Source: Heloderma charlesbogerti
Taxonomy: Eukaryota > Chordata > Lepidosauria > Squamata > Helodermatidae
Direction: 5' to 3'
Length of the DNA stretch: 64,000 bases
Assembly: GCA_026122225.1 (NCBI GenBank)
Contig: JANEZZ010001866.1
Location: 1,674,001 to 1,738,000, forward strand
This document shows, in pieces, positions 1 to 10,639 of this stretch (position 1 is its first letter; every line of letters starts with the position of its first letter). A program made the position numbers and the translations under genes. The notes under the pieces were generated by a model, which worked only from the letters and a program-made list of their open reading frames with translations, made no database searches and had not been told where the DNA came from.

Positions 1-436
1 TGGATAGGGAGACATTTTTCTCTCAAAATACTAGAACCCAGTGGGGTCCTCCCATGAAGCTGACTGGGGGGAGATTCAGGAGAGATCAAAGGAAGGGCTT
101 CTTCACACCGCGCAGAGTTAAACTATGCAATTTGCTACCACAGGATGTAGTGAGGGCCACCAACTTGGATGGCTTTAAAAGGGGGTTGGACAAATTCCTG
201 GAGGAGGAGAAGGCTATCAATGGCTACTTGTCTTGATGGCTATGTGCTACCTCCAGTACCAGAGGCAGTGAGCCTGTGTACACCAGTTGCTGGGGAGCAT
301 GGGTGAGAGGGTGCTGTTGTGCTGATGTCCTGCTTGTGGGTTCCTGGTCAACAGCTGGCTGGCCACTGTGTGAACAGAATGCTGGACTAGATGGACCCTC
401 GATCTGATCCAGCAGGGCTCTTCTTATGTTCTTAAA
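1..436 (+). mobile_element. CR1-clade LINE 3' end (subfamily 1)
   Basis: This is the 3' end of a CR1-type retrotransposon, cut by the window edge. A 60-codon open stretch at 54-236 encodes the C-terminal tail of its reverse transcriptase polyprotein, recognisable by the run KLWNSLPQDVV-like followed by GFKRGLDKFLEEEKAING. The untranslated end reads to CTCTTCTTATGTTCTTA, the terminal motif shared by the copies near 5711, 13247, 14314 and 41850. It is a 5'-truncated dead copy, as is typical of CR1. It could be a related chicken-repeat-like or L2-like subfamily; the exact family name needs a repeat library. Confidence 0.75.
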
Positions 437-1522
437 GTTCTTCAAGAGGAGAAAGCTTACCACAGACAGCCTCATGAATTATGTGGGGTATCATCATAAT
501 AAATAATGCATTATTATTTTGATTAAATTTATATCCTGCCTTTTTGGTCTGCAAAAGAAGCCCAAAGCTGTATAAATTATGCAAATCAAATACATTTGCT
601 TCAGGTTCCTTCTTTTGCAATTAGGTCGTGCTGCTAGTTATGGGAGGGGAGCAAAACCCTAATGCACCCATGCTCTGCATGCCTCCCCCCAGCTTCTGCG
701 ATATCACCCAGGATCGCTCGCCGACTTTGTGGGATGCCCACACCACCCAAAGCAGAACCTGTATCAGGTGCCAGAGCAAAGAGCAAAAGGGGAACGGGAT
801 TGCGAGATTGGAGAGAAAGGGAGATGCATCAGGTCCTGTGCGCGGGGGTGGCTGTGTTGTGCAAGGCACTTGGCACCAGTGCTGCCGAGATCTCTGCTTG
901 CCCATTTGTGGAAATGTCACAGTTTTCTCAACACATAACTTTTAGAAAGATACATTCGGCAGCCACAGGCAGAGGGGCATTCCGTCGGCCCAAATGTCTT
1001 TGGGACATTTCTTTTCTGAGGATAAACAGAACGTCTTGGTTGCAAGCATCAGGTCTTTTGCACGGCTTTGGTCCAGAAAGAGCAAACACTTGGGACATCC
1101 GGCCCATGTCAGACACCAGGCAGGGTCCAGCTCGCAGCTATCCCAATCAGGTGCACCATTTAGGGAGGGTCCACAGAGGTGCCCCCCCAGTGGGATACAC
1201 ACCACAAATGTCTATTCCTCCAGACCACCTCTGTTTCTGGCCCGGTGTGTACGTTGAGAGCCAAACTAAGGGTCAGTACGGACTTTAGTTTAAATGTGTG
1301 CTTAGCAGCTATGGCTTTTGTTCATTTTTAGAGCAGGCACAGGAGGTCAGATCCAGATCTTAAAAGCCTCCCCTGCCACACACACACACATGCTAGGGTC
1401 TTGATCCGGTTCGGCCCCCCTGTGCCCATTTGAAAGTAAGAATGAAAGAACACATGGCTGCTACAGTCAGATTTCAAATAATGTCGTTTTGGCCCCAGAT
1501 GTGAAGTCAAAAGTGTGAATGC
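437..1522. other. No gene recognised
   Basis: About 1.1 kb of apparently unique sequence. Overlapping open frames on both strands (up to 208 codons from 662) show no known domain, no codon periodicity that I can see and no splice context. A short CA run lies at 1378-1391. Confidence 0.5.
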
Positions 1523-1758
1523 ATTTGAAGCAGTAGAGGCTGGTGGCTCTGATTTTGGTGGGGCTGTAAATCCATTCTGGGTTTCAGCCAGAACCAGGCA
1601 GAACTGGACAGGAGCTATCCAAGGTGCCAGACCTATTTTAAGGAGAGGGGTTAACATATTGGTTAGCTCCTTTAGAGTTCTGGCTAGTTTTAACTGAGAC
1701 CCAGAATACATTCACAGCCCCACCAAAATCAGAACCACCAGCCTCCATTGATTTGAAG
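1523..1758. mobile_element. MITE-B: palindromic 220-bp hAT-like MITE with perfect TSD
   Basis: The element spans 1531-1750. Its left arm begins CAGTAGAGGCTGGTGG and its right arm ends with the complementary CCACCAGCCTCCATTG, and the arms pair over roughly 85-90 bp. It is flanked by a perfect 8-bp duplication ATTTGAAG at 1523-1530 and 1751-1758. Eight-base duplications and a CAGTG-type terminus fit the hAT superfamily. There is no coding capacity, so it must be mobilised in trans. Further copies lie at 8097, 11738, 29117 and 33236. Confidence 0.85.
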
Positions 1759-2000
1759 TGTCTAGTTATCCCCCCCCCCCGCCCCCATCTACATAACAGC
1801 TCAGGATAAGAACTGGGGTGCATAGAGAGTTTTTTCTTAATCCTCTCCCACTCAGGTTCCTGATGAAAATCCCCTATTCCCAAAACTCTTATTTTTAGGA
1901 GAAGAAAAAACAGATACATCAAATGCATCCACATCTTTAGTATCAGCTCTAGTTTGTCCCTGAGTGGGGCATGATAAACAATGACATGATCTTAGATCCA

Positions 2001-2124
2001 CCTTCCCCGACATGGTGATGTCCAGATGTTTTGGACTACAACCCCCAGCATTCCTGACCATTGGCCATGCTGATGGGAGCTGAAGCCCAAAACATTCGGA
2101 AGGCAGCAGTTTGGCAAGGCTGGC
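2001..2124. mobile_element. MITE-A copy (palindromic, 'ACTACAACTCCCA' type)
   Basis: A short palindromic repeat. The left arm contains TGTCCAGATGTTTTGGACT and ACAACCCCCAGCATTCCTG, and the right arm carries a mutated complement (GAGCTGAAGCCCAAAACATTCGG). The same unit recurs at 18366, 54041 and 57841 and is split by other insertions at 5671, 11702 and 39553. It has no coding capacity. The superfamily is uncertain. Confidence 0.7.
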
Positions 2125-2744
2125 ATAGGTACTTGGTGCGTATGCCAAGACCCCCGTGCGTTTTTTGTTAAAAGGAGATAATTTGGCCTGTGTTGGAACA
2201 TTGCTAGATGTGTTGAGCCATACCCAGCAGGGTTGTTGTTGTGAGGCGAACTCAACGTTTGCAAAGCCACGCGGCACATTTTAAGGGGGGAAATGATTAA
2301 GAGCATTAATGAGCAAATCCAGGCAGCGCTCTATGGCAGGTGCAACTAGAGCTAATTTTGCAATTGCTAATGAACTTCCCGGTAGTTTTGCCGCCCTCCT
2401 TTCACCATCTCACATATCAGCTCATCTTGTATGCACCTCGGGGCAGAGGCTCCTCCCATGGGAACGTCGGGCGTAGAGGGCGTGTAAGATCGGCTAAGTG
2501 GTGTGCGGAAAGGAAGATCGGCTCAAACGTGAAATTCCTCGCGTTCGAGGAATGTGTGTGAAAAACGGATGAGGTGCGTGCAGCAGATATTCCCCGCTGG
2601 CTTGAGGCTGGGGTGTTAGATCTCTCTCTCTCCTGCTCTGCAGGCCTTTGTGGAACTTGAAACCCATTGCCTCAGGAGGCTGCCACCTTTGTCATGCCAG
2701 TGTACACGCGCTTGATTCTCAGGCACAAACACTGCAATTTTAAA
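2125..2744. other. No gene; small CpG-containing patch
   Basis: No exon or repeat was recognised. Positions 2440-2560 hold more CpG dinucleotides than the surroundings, but the patch is too short and weak to call a CpG island or promoter. Confidence 0.4.
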
Positions 2745-2935
2745 CATCCTTCATTAAGAAGTAATTGAATACGATGGGACTTACTTCCACTGAACACTGC
2801 GGGACTTCCTTCTAAGTCAACATGCACAGGAATACACTCAAAGGCTGCAATCCTATGTTCACTTACCTGGGAGTAAGTCTCATTGAACTTACGGGGGCTT
2901 ACTTCTGAACAGGCACATACAGGAATGTATGTTGT
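2745..2935. repeat. Interspersed repeat with 'GGGACTTACTTC' units
   Basis: Contains repeated variants of GGGACTTACTTC, GTCTCATTGAACTTAC and GGCTGCAATCCTATG, a wording that I recall recurring in sauropsid genomes as a degraded DNA-transposon-like repeat. A related short piece (CATGCATAGGATTGTACCG) lies at about 4984-5002. Family and boundaries are uncertain. Confidence 0.45.
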
Positions 2936-4829
2936 TCTTGTCCCGAGGCACCTTTAACCTTCACAGCTCCTCCCTTGCTATTGTCTCACCCCACCTGATG
3001 GATAGGTGGTTCTTTTGAACCCTTGTCTGATAAAACGGGCCAAACTCTCTTCAAAGGTTCTCTCTATTCCTCTGGGTTTTTCCTGAACACAGCCTCAGGC
3101 GAGAGTCTGGCAGTAACTCTTCCTTTTCCTTTAATGAAGCAACCGCTCATTAGCTCTCGGGGCTTGCTTTGCCAGCAGGACCATCGCCAGCTTTCCTAGG
3201 TCACTGGGTTACACCCTCTCTCTTCCAGCTGCTGAAGACAAAACCTTGCCAAATTCTCATCCTGAGATTTTGGTGTGGCTTGTTTCTCTCCACACTATAT
3301 CCCCACCGTTTTGTCTTCCTCCGTAGAAGAAACGCATTCTAAAGCATGCCTCTTTCCCCTTGTAGAAGCCACTTCACAGACCATGTGGAGACAGAGAGGA
3401 GACCCAAAGGTTTTCTGACCACGTGCAAAGGGTACTGGCTGCGCTGAATGATTTCTGGCACTGGCATCTTTGAAACCACTGGAAAAAAATCCCCTTTTGG
3501 TTGTGTCTACATTTGACAGGCGTTTGGAGAGATCTACACCATTTCTCCTTCTCCTGGGAAAGAAAGGTGTGAGCAGCAGCGAGGCAGAAATGCGACTCAT
3601 CTAATCCAAAGGTATTTCTCTCTCCTGAAGAACCTGTTTTTCTTTGATCTAGGAAGCTTGGTATATTTAGACCTTGATCAACCCTGCAGAACACGAGCTA
3701 TTGGATCAAAAGAGAGCTTTGCAAGACTTTAGCTACCCTAATAATTAAGCAAGGCCAGCGTTGCTCAGCCGGAAATTTGGAAAGCGAAAAAAATAAGTCT
3801 AAAATGTGGTGATTTTGCCATTTAGATTTTGATCTTGAAATTTGTTCCCCTCTCCCAAATTTAACTTTTGAGTTTCAGAATCAAGATGTGATATTAAACG
3901 TTTGCTTGTTTCTCTGTCCCACCACACACGTTTCCTGATTGAGTGAGTGAGTGACTGAATGACAGAGTGAATGAATGAAGTACAAATTGGACTCAATGCT
4001 ACTTCAAGGTAACGGTCAGATACTGTCAAATGTTGTCTCCTATTGAAACGTCACTGGATGTCAGGCACAGCCAGATGTTGAACAACAAATGTATGGAGAA
4101 AACTATTTGCCATCAAGCTTTGCAGAGCAGCGTGTGGAGAGTGGGGAGTGGGAAATCTGTTGTTGGCTCTATAGCAGCCTCTGTGCTGCCGCAAGCCCCT
4201 CTCGAGTAGACCTCTCTTTAGCATTCCTGTGCTCACATCTGTTTATCTTGGCTTCAGAATCAGTTCTCCTTCTCTCCCCCCCCCCGCACTTTCCCAGAGC
4301 TGCTGTCCAGATCACCAGCCAAGTAAGCACGTTTTCTCCTGTTTTGGCTTCTTGTGAAATAGTTAGTTGGGCAAGAAATCTACAGAAGGGGTGTAGGTCC
4401 CAGACGCTCAGCTGGTGTCTTTGCTGTGCTGCGTGCAATGCAAAAGTGTTTCCCTCTTGAAAGCTGAGCCGGCTGAACAAGTGTTGCAAAGGCATTCCCA
4501 CAAAGTTCCCGGGTCGTTGCAGTCATTTAGCTCTTGAGCTGTTTTTAGAATATAGAATCACAGACCTGGGGAGAACCAAAATATCACTTAGTCCATCCCT
4601 CTGCATTTTTTTTCTTTTTTTGTATCATTCACTCTCTTTCTGACGATCATATGTGCAGGCAGGGACAAAGAGTTATGTGGAAGCCCCTTCCCTGGCAGTT
4701 GGGAAATTCCTTCATTCTGCCTTCTGAGATGTCCAGACTGATGCACTTCCAAGCATATCTTCTGAATCATAAGAGCTAGAAACTTGCTTTTTTCCCCCTT
4801 TAAAGCAACAACAGTGAGCATCAGCTGAC
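2936..4829. other. No gene recognised
   Basis: About 1.9 kb without a recognisable exon or repeat. A short imperfect GAGT/GAAT simple repeat lies at 3939-3978. Open frames here (up to 123 codons) show no family resemblance. Confidence 0.5.
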
Positions 4830-4920
4830 ACAAGTCCTGCTTGTGGGCTTCTCATCACCATGTGATTGGCCGCTACTGAAAACAAGATGTCAGGCTAGAT
4901 GGATCCTTGTTCTTATGTGG
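4830..4920 (+). mobile_element. CR1-clade LINE 3' fragment (subfamily 1)
   Basis: A decayed piece of the untranslated 3' end seen at 240-436: it keeps AGTCCTGCTTGTGGGCTTCT, GGCTAGATGGATCC and TGTTCTTATG with internal deletions. No coding remains. Confidence 0.6.
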
Positions 4921-5299
4921 CTGGCTGGGGAATGCTGGCTAGGGGTGAATGCTTGGAGTTGTAGTACTTTTTCTGTCTGAACATGCATAGGATTGTACCG
5001 TTAAGAAAGTTATATCCCATCTTTCTGTTTCAAAACAGCTGCTTATAAACAGATGCATTGAAAACAGTATGACACACCTGGTATTCCCAGGACTTTAAAT
5101 CATGCATCCACTACAGTGTCTGTCTTGTCTATCTATTCATATATCTATATGTATGTAGCCATTGATGTGTCCGGTGCTTTACAAAGTATAAGAGGGCATG
5201 TTCTGCCCCATGGAGCTTACAATCCGTCATTCAACACAGGTACACGGTGCTTCTGTAGTATCATGGAGCTGCACGCAGCTGTTGAATGGGATCCAGATG

Positions 5300-5402
5300 T
5301 CAGAGTCAGGGAAGGGCCACAGCTTAGTGGTAGAGCACCTAGATTGCATGCAAAAGGTTACAGGTTCAAGCCCTGGTATCACCAGGGACGGAAGAGACCT
5401 TT
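5300..5402 (+). mobile_element. tRNA-derived SINE (tRNA-Ala-like head)
   Basis: The RNA polymerase III A box is recognisable in CACAGCTTAGTGGTAGAGC, the anticodon-arm analogue in GATTGCATGCAAAAGG, and the B box in GGTTCAAGCCC. The head resembles tRNA-Ala(UGC). It runs into a SINE body (CACCAGGGACGGAAGAGACC) instead of ending as a mature tRNA, so it is a SINE, not a tRNA gene. Confidence 0.75.
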
Positions 5403-5457
5403 CTCTGTTGTGATGACAAACAGATGATGAAAAGAGATGCTGTGGTCAAAAAGAGGA

Positions 5458-5610
5458 TTGTCCATTCCTCACCTCCTGCAGAATTCTCCAGAACATCTGG
5501 GGCACTGTGGGTAAAAAAAAATAGTGGCTGCCAACTGGGAGCTACTGAGAAGAGCTCTGTGCTCCTGCCACCACAGGTGATGACAAAAAGAGGTCTGTGG
5601 TCACTACAGA
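5458..5610 (+). repeat. Unclassified interspersed repeat, copy 1 of 2
   Basis: Starts ATTGTCCATTCCTCACCTCC and holds the block GAGAAGAGCTCTGTGCTCC, then TGCCACCACAGGTGAT. A close relative in the same orientation lies at 7797-7935. It abuts the SINE at 5300, so the two could belong to one composite element, but the second copy has no SINE head. No coding potential. Confidence 0.6.
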
Positions 5611-5670
5611 GCAGGGTCTCTCCCATCCCTTGCTGAGACCCATGGAGAGCTGGTTCCAGTTAATGCAGAC

Positions 5671-6357
5671 CAGCCTTCCTCAATTTGGTGTTGTCCAGAT
5701 GCATTGGACTAAGAACATAAGAACAGCCCTGCTGGATCAGACCCAGGGCCCATCTAGTTCAGCATTTTGTTCACACAGTGGCCGACCAGCTGTCAACCAG
5801 GAACCCACAAGCAGGGCATGAGTGCAACAGCACCCTCCCACCCATGTTCCCCAGCACCTGGTGTACTACTCACTGCCTCTGATTCTGGAGGTAGCACATA
5901 GCCATCAAGACTAGTGGCTATTGATAGCCTTCTCCTCCTCCAGGAATTTGTCCAACCCCCTTTCAAAGCCATCCAAATTGGTGGCCATCACTACATCCTG
6001 TGGTAGTGAATTCCACAGTTTAACTCTGCGCTGGGTGAAGGAAGACTTCCTTTGATCTGCTCTGAATCTCCCCCCAGTCAGCTTCATGGGATGATCCCAC
6101 GGGGTTCTAGTATTTTGGGAGAGGGAGAGAAATGTCTCCCTCTCCACATTCTCCACACCATGCAGAATTTTGTACACCTCTACAAAAGGTCTTCCATTAC
6201 CCCCCTTTTTTCCAAGCTAAACAATCCCAGCTGTTGTAATCTTCTGTCATGGGGGGATGCTCCAGCCCCTCAATAATTTTAGTTGCTCTTTTCTGCACTT
6301 TAGTTGCCAGGTGATGGAAGATGTAGTCCAACACATCTGGAGGTTGAGGAAAGCTGG
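5671..6357. mobile_element. MITE-A copy split by a CR1 LINE insertion
   Basis: The left half (CAGCCTTCCTCAATTTGG to GCATTGGACT, 5671-5710) and the right half (GATGTAGTCCAACACATCTGG to GAGGAAAGCTGG, about 6305-6357) are the two arms of one MITE-A. The CR1 fragment at 5711-6304 sits between them. The nesting shows the MITE is older than this CR1 copy. Confidence 0.7.
5711..6304 (-). mobile_element. CR1-clade LINE 3' fragment (subfamily 1)
   Basis: A minus-strand copy: its 3' terminus is at 5711 (AAGAACATAAGAA on the plus strand). Positions 5911-6177 encode about 88 residues of the polyprotein C-terminus with PMKLTGGRFRADQRK and KLWNSLPQDVV. It is truncated at the 5' end near 6304, inside the coding sequence. 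Confidence 0.8.
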
Positions 6358-6361
6358 TGTA

Positions 6362-6640
6362 GAACCTCTTTTAGCCTGAGAGCCAAATTCCATTTTGGAG
6401 AAGCTCTCCAGTGCTGGGGGCGTGATCAAAATTCCCCCAGTACCAGCAAACTTTAGCGTAAGGCTGTTACTGCCAGTAACTAAGCCTTAGGAGGGATATT
6501 TCAAGTTTTAAGACTGGGGGGAGGACCATGCAAAGGCCAGGGAACTGCCAAATGTAGGTGGTCAGGGGAGAGGTGGCAGGGCTGGGAAAGGGACATCCAT
6601 TTGGAGGTGCCAGGAGGGTCATATTGTCATCCCAGGCAGG
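6362..6640 (+). repeat. Unclassified interspersed repeat, copy 1 of 2
   Basis: Shares ordered blocks with 25140-25430: CCATTTTGGAGAAG near the left end, then CAGCCAGTAA/CTGCCAGTAACTAAGCCTT, then TTTCAAGTTTTAAGACTGGGG and a GGGAAAGGGCAT-like block. Divergence is high. There is no coding potential and I do not recognise the family. Confidence 0.5.
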
Positions 6641-6800
6641 CTGGATTTTCCATGTGGGACTGAGGTTCAACCAGAGAGAACTAGATGGGCCAATGGGCTG
6701 ATGCAGAGAAGTAGCCACGAGCCAGGAAATTCTGCCGTTGCTGAGGCCTAAATGAGAAAGAGCTGAAATATGACGACTTTTATAGTCCTCCCTTTTGAGA

Positions 6801-6860
6801 ACAGCCAGTGGCTGGCCTGGGTGGGTGGGTACAGCCAGTGGCTGGCCTGGGTGGGTGGGT
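6801..6860 (+). repeat. 30-bp perfect tandem duplication
   Basis: Two identical 30-bp units (6801-6830 and 6831-6860), each beginning ACAGCCAGTGGCTGGCC and ending in GTGGGTGGGT. A partial third unit, GGAGCCAGTCTGGC, follows. Confidence 0.9.
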
Positions 6861-7796
6861 GGAGCCAGTCTGGCACCTGAGAACCCCCTCGTGCCCAGGG
6901 AGATGCTCCCAGAGCCACCCTTCTCCGTCAGCCACCAGCAGCTCATGGCCTTGGCACAAACACAGCCTTAGCAGAAAGGCAGGCTGGCCACAGAACATCT
7001 TGCTGCAAAGCGGAACATTCTGGCCTCCCTCAGCCACTGTGGGGGCGAGAGACACCTTGAATCCTTCACCCTTTTCATCTCTGCAACATAGATGATCCAC
7101 CAGGCAGTGCCAAGAATGCAATTATTGTCCTCATCTTCCCCAGAGCCCGCTTGGCTTTGCGTTCTCAACTCTGCGGCTGCAGATTGTGCAGAGGCAGCAT
7201 TCATTCCCTCGGCAGTTTTTCATCACAGTTTAGGTTCTCCACCTCCCCCCACCTCCCTCTCTCTCTCTCTCTGTGTCCTCCACCTCTTTTTTGGCAGGTG
7301 ACAGAAACAGGGGCCAAGGGCTGAAGAGCTTATCCCTGACGGGTCTAAGTGAGGAGGCTGGATGAGATCAGCCTTGGGAGGGATCAGATGCTCTGACTGC
7401 TCGCTTGGACCACCTTGGTGTGTTTAATGAGAAGGACTGGTGTCCTATGAAAGCCAAACTACCTTCAGCAACGTCAGCCTTGTCCAGCCTTTATTGGATG
7501 GTTAATTCCTTTTCTAAAGAAAATACCTCCCTTCTTCCAAGAGGCTGGAGGTGGTGTATATGGTTCTCCACCTACACTCAGTGGCTCAGTGGGGATTTGT
7601 ACCGCAGGTCTCCCTACGTTCTTGTCCAACATGCTTGAACCTCTGGAACGTCTTGGCATGCGCTTGGAGTGGACAGGAACATCTACTGAATGCCTTACCA
7701 CAGTGGGTTCCCTGCCCTGCCTTTACAGGTGACTCTTTTCTGCCAACCCCATGTCCCAGGGTTATGGCAGGATGCCCTGTACATCTAGGCCCCAAT
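6861..7796. other. No gene recognised
   Basis: No exon, SINE or LINE was recognised. A CT microsatellite lies at 7255-7272. The open frames are short and show no family resemblance. Confidence 0.45.
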
Positions 7797-7935
7797 TGTC
7801 CATTCCTCACCTCCCCCAGAATGCTCCAAAACATCTGGGGAATTGTGGGTAAAGAAAATGCCAGCTGCCAACTGGTAGCTACTGAGAAGAGCTCTGTGCT
7901 CCTGCCACCACAGGTGATATCAGAAAGAGGTGCTG
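7797..7935 (+). repeat. Unclassified interspersed repeat, copy 2 of 2
   Basis: Partner of 5458-5610: the same order ATTGTCCATTCCTCACCTCC, AAACATCTGGGGAATTGTGG, GAGAAGAGCTCTGTGCTCC, CACAGGTGAT. The AAACATCTGGGG block resembles the arm of MITE-A, so a distant MITE origin is possible. Confidence 0.6.
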
Positions 7936-8088
7936 TTACCTCATAAGAACTGGATCACATAAGAAATGTCAACCCCTGAATCACCCCTTAGTTCACCTCC
8001 TCAATTTCGTTCATACCCATGTGAGAACTTTTGGTTCAGCTCTAGTTGGTACTTGAAATGGAGGTTCATGTCAGAAATGCACCTACCA

Positions 8089-8205
8089 AGGTTGACCAGT
8101 GGAGGCTGGTGGCTCCGAAGTCAGTGTGGCGGTGGATCCACTCCGGGTTCCAGTCAGAACTCTAAGGGAGCTGTCCAAGATAGGAAAGCTGGTGCTTGAA
8201 CGTGA
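8089..8205 (+). mobile_element. MITE-B left half (truncated)
   Basis: Begins CAGTGGAGGCTGGTGGCTCC at 8097 and follows the left arm of MITE-B through CTCCGGGTTCCAGTCAGAAC and AAGGGAGCTGTCCAAG. The right arm is missing, so the terminal duplication (5' flank AGGTTGAC) cannot be confirmed. Confidence 0.75.
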
Positions 8206-8814
8206 AATAGAGAATCGTGGTCCTGAACATGTTCACCAGTGTTCATCCCAATGTCTCAGTGTTCATCAGAGATGCCACACAGTCTTTTGCATTTTCCTCC
8301 CCTTGTGAAAGTGAGTCAAGGTGGTATTTGATGAACCTCATACATAGAACGTTGCGTCTTGAGCATGGGCACCAAATTCCAGTCCAGTAACCCAATACTG
8401 AAGAGAATTACAGACAAATGCCGCAGAGGTGAGTTAAACGAAAGGCCCTATTTCATTCATTCACACAAACATTGAACAGAAGTTCATGTAAACACTGAAT
8501 GGTCTTTTGTTAACACAGAATCGATTTTTCTCTCTGGGCTGAACAATTGAACTGAACTGAGTTCCTCTTTGCTTTTGGAAATATGTGTGCTATTGCTGAT
8601 GGTAAACAAAAGTTAAAATCATTTCCTACTCCCCAATCTTAATTCCCCTTTCTATAACAGTCCTCTGTACTCATGTGAAGGAGATAAAACAGGAAGGCAC
8701 AACAAGACAATAAAATCTTGTTTCCCCAGGAAGCCCGCATTTCCTCAGAAGATTATTGGGGCCCTCAATGAAAAGACCCACATTTTCTTAACCCTCTGTT
8801 CCTCCCCTCCCCCA
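8206..8814. other. No gene recognised
   Basis: AT-rich sequence without exon-like structure or a repeat I can name. Confidence 0.45.
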
Positions 8815-9140
8815 AACTATCAATCAATTAAAAAAGTGTATTTATAAATAATATTTTTTTGGCCTAAATAGAGCCGGCAAGATGACTTACAATTAAAATG
8901 TAAAACAATTTGCAAGTTTAAAAACAATTTGAAAACTTAAAAAAAAAAATATGCCTCAAGCGGAATTAAGAGCAGGAGAGAATCTTAAAAAGAGAGTGTG
9001 GAGCTAATCCATTTTAAATACCCCGAAGCCGTATGGAACACAAACGGTTTTACAGCTCACCTAAAACTGAACAAAGAAGGGGTCAGCTTAACTTCCTGTG
9101 GGAGAGACTTTCATGGGTGAGGTGCTGCCACAGAGAGGGC
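8815..9140 (-). mobile_element. Degraded L2-like LINE 3' region (tentative)
   Basis: The plus strand carries GTATTTATAAATAATATTTTT, poly-A-rich spacers with repeated AATTTAAAAACAATTTG-like words, and GGGAGAGACTTTCATGGGTG followed by AGGTGCTGCCACAGAGAGGG. The layout resembles the minus-strand L2 ends at 11990, 19290 and 50762. It is strongly decayed. Confidence 0.4.
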
Positions 9141-9751
9141 CCAATCCAGTGTTCCCACCAACCCACTTCCTCTTGGTGATGGAACACACAGAAGGTCATC
9201 TGTAGAAGATTGTACGTTATGGCCAGGTTCATATGAGAGAAGGCAGTCTTTCAGATATCCTGAAAGGAATTAGCCAGAAAAGAATTCTGTTTCAAGATGG
9301 AGCTGGAAACAGCATTTCCTCCATCTTGCTCCAGTTTAATGACAGTTGGATGACTTGCTTTGTCAAGAACTCCAGCTTCATCTGAACCACAGCTGTCGTG
9401 GTGGCTGGCAAGGCACACACAGACATGGTGGTCCAAGGAGACCATGTTTGTCTTCTTAGCTGACAAAAGCCACCCTCACGCATGACTCACTACCAGATGT
9501 GGCTAGCAGGTTTCTATTCCTGTAGGACTCCAGCAGGCCAGGTGGCACGCACGGCCACTCGCTCGTCCAGGAAACGAGAGAACATTTCTTCTGCCTGGTG
9601 TCTTCCTTGAATGCAGGCAAGAGAGCTGACGTCGTTGCGGAGAGGGGGGATGCCACTTTGTACCAAGTCTTGTACCAAGACCTCTTGCTTTACAATAAGT
9701 GAACTATGTACTTCCTTCCCCTATATACATATGGTAGGTGGAAGTTTAAAT
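9141..9751. other. No gene recognised
   Basis: No exon or repeat was recognised; the open frames are shorter than 111 codons and show no motif. Confidence 0.45.
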
Positions 9752-9902
9752 TGGATTTTAAGAGAAAAAAAACTTGCAAAAATTCCTGGATTTCAGGAGA
9801 AAGCTCCTCGCTTGGTTCGCAAATGCAAACCATCCCAGGGGCTCCAGGAAAATCTGGCGAGCTCAGAAAGGGGCGAATTTGCCTGCAATGGCCATTCCTG
9901 GC
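9752..9902 (+). repeat. Unclassified interspersed repeat, copy 1 of 2
   Basis: Shares CGCAAATGCAAACC, CCAGGGGCTCCAGGAAAAT, GGGGCGAATTTGCCTGC and GGCCATTCCT in order with 31650-31787. The purine-rich left end and CATTCCT right end suggest a nonautonomous DNA element related to the TAGGGATG family, but no terminal repeat could be fixed. Confidence 0.5.
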
Positions 9903-10639
9903 TTGAGGTTGGAGGAAGGCTTCTTCCTTGTGCTAAGTGCTGAATCTGCATGGCAGTGATTGCAAGGAAGGATGGGAACCCCTCTGTGGTTTCCTAACAG
10001 ACACTTCCTCCCAAAGCGAGCAGAAGGGCGCTTCAGCCAGCACTGTGCCAGGCTGCGCCAGAAGCCCTCCTCGCCCTCATCCCTCTCTCTTCTTTGATAA
10101 AGGGACAGCTGTCACCACTGCTGGTCACGCCAAGAGACGACAACCAGCGACGTTTCTGGGAACCAGACAGTGAACATTGACTTTGCCCGCCATTCCATGA
10201 AGTGCTGATCGCTTTCAAACCAAGCTGGGCGACTCCAGGAGGTTGTTGACAGAACCCAGAAGCAATTCCTCTGAAGGGCGGGCCCAGAGCCCAGAGGTGC
10301 CGTGCAACAGGTGAGCTGATTCCCAGCCGCTCCCCCCACCCCACCCCCCACCGCCATTGATCCTACGTTCCTTGCAAGGCCAGATCTGCCACCGGTGGCT
10401 TGGCAGTCAGTGGGGTTGGAGGAGGGCTGGGCTGGTCCCCAGCACAAACAAACAGAGAGATGGAGGCAGGGGTCTCCAGCCGGGTTGGGGCCAGGGGCAC
10501 ACTGGGCAATTTGAAACAGTGCCCTGGGCAGCACCAGAAATTGACTGCTGTAGGGGGCTGGGGAGCCAGTTGCATCAATGCCTGGAGTGCCCCCCCGATC
10601 TGTGTTAGTGTGTGCACGCGCATGAAGGTGCACCCTGTG
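9903..10639. other. No gene recognised
   Basis: GC-richer sequence with a CA/C-rich patch near 10333. The long frames on both strands (up to 173 codons) have no recognised domain. Confidence 0.45.

Noticed and set aside
662..1288. 208-codon plus-strand open frame
   Set aside because: No domain, overlapping open frames on both strands, no splice or promoter context; chance opening in GC-rich DNA.
2440..2560. A possible CpG-island promoter
   Set aside because: Only about 120 bases with modest CpG density and no associated first exon.
5300..5375. tRNA-Ala-like sequence (also at 18236, 60522 and on the minus strand at 56636-57054)
   Set aside because: A and B boxes are present but stems do not pair properly and the sequence continues into a shared SINE body; these are SINE heads, not tRNA genes.
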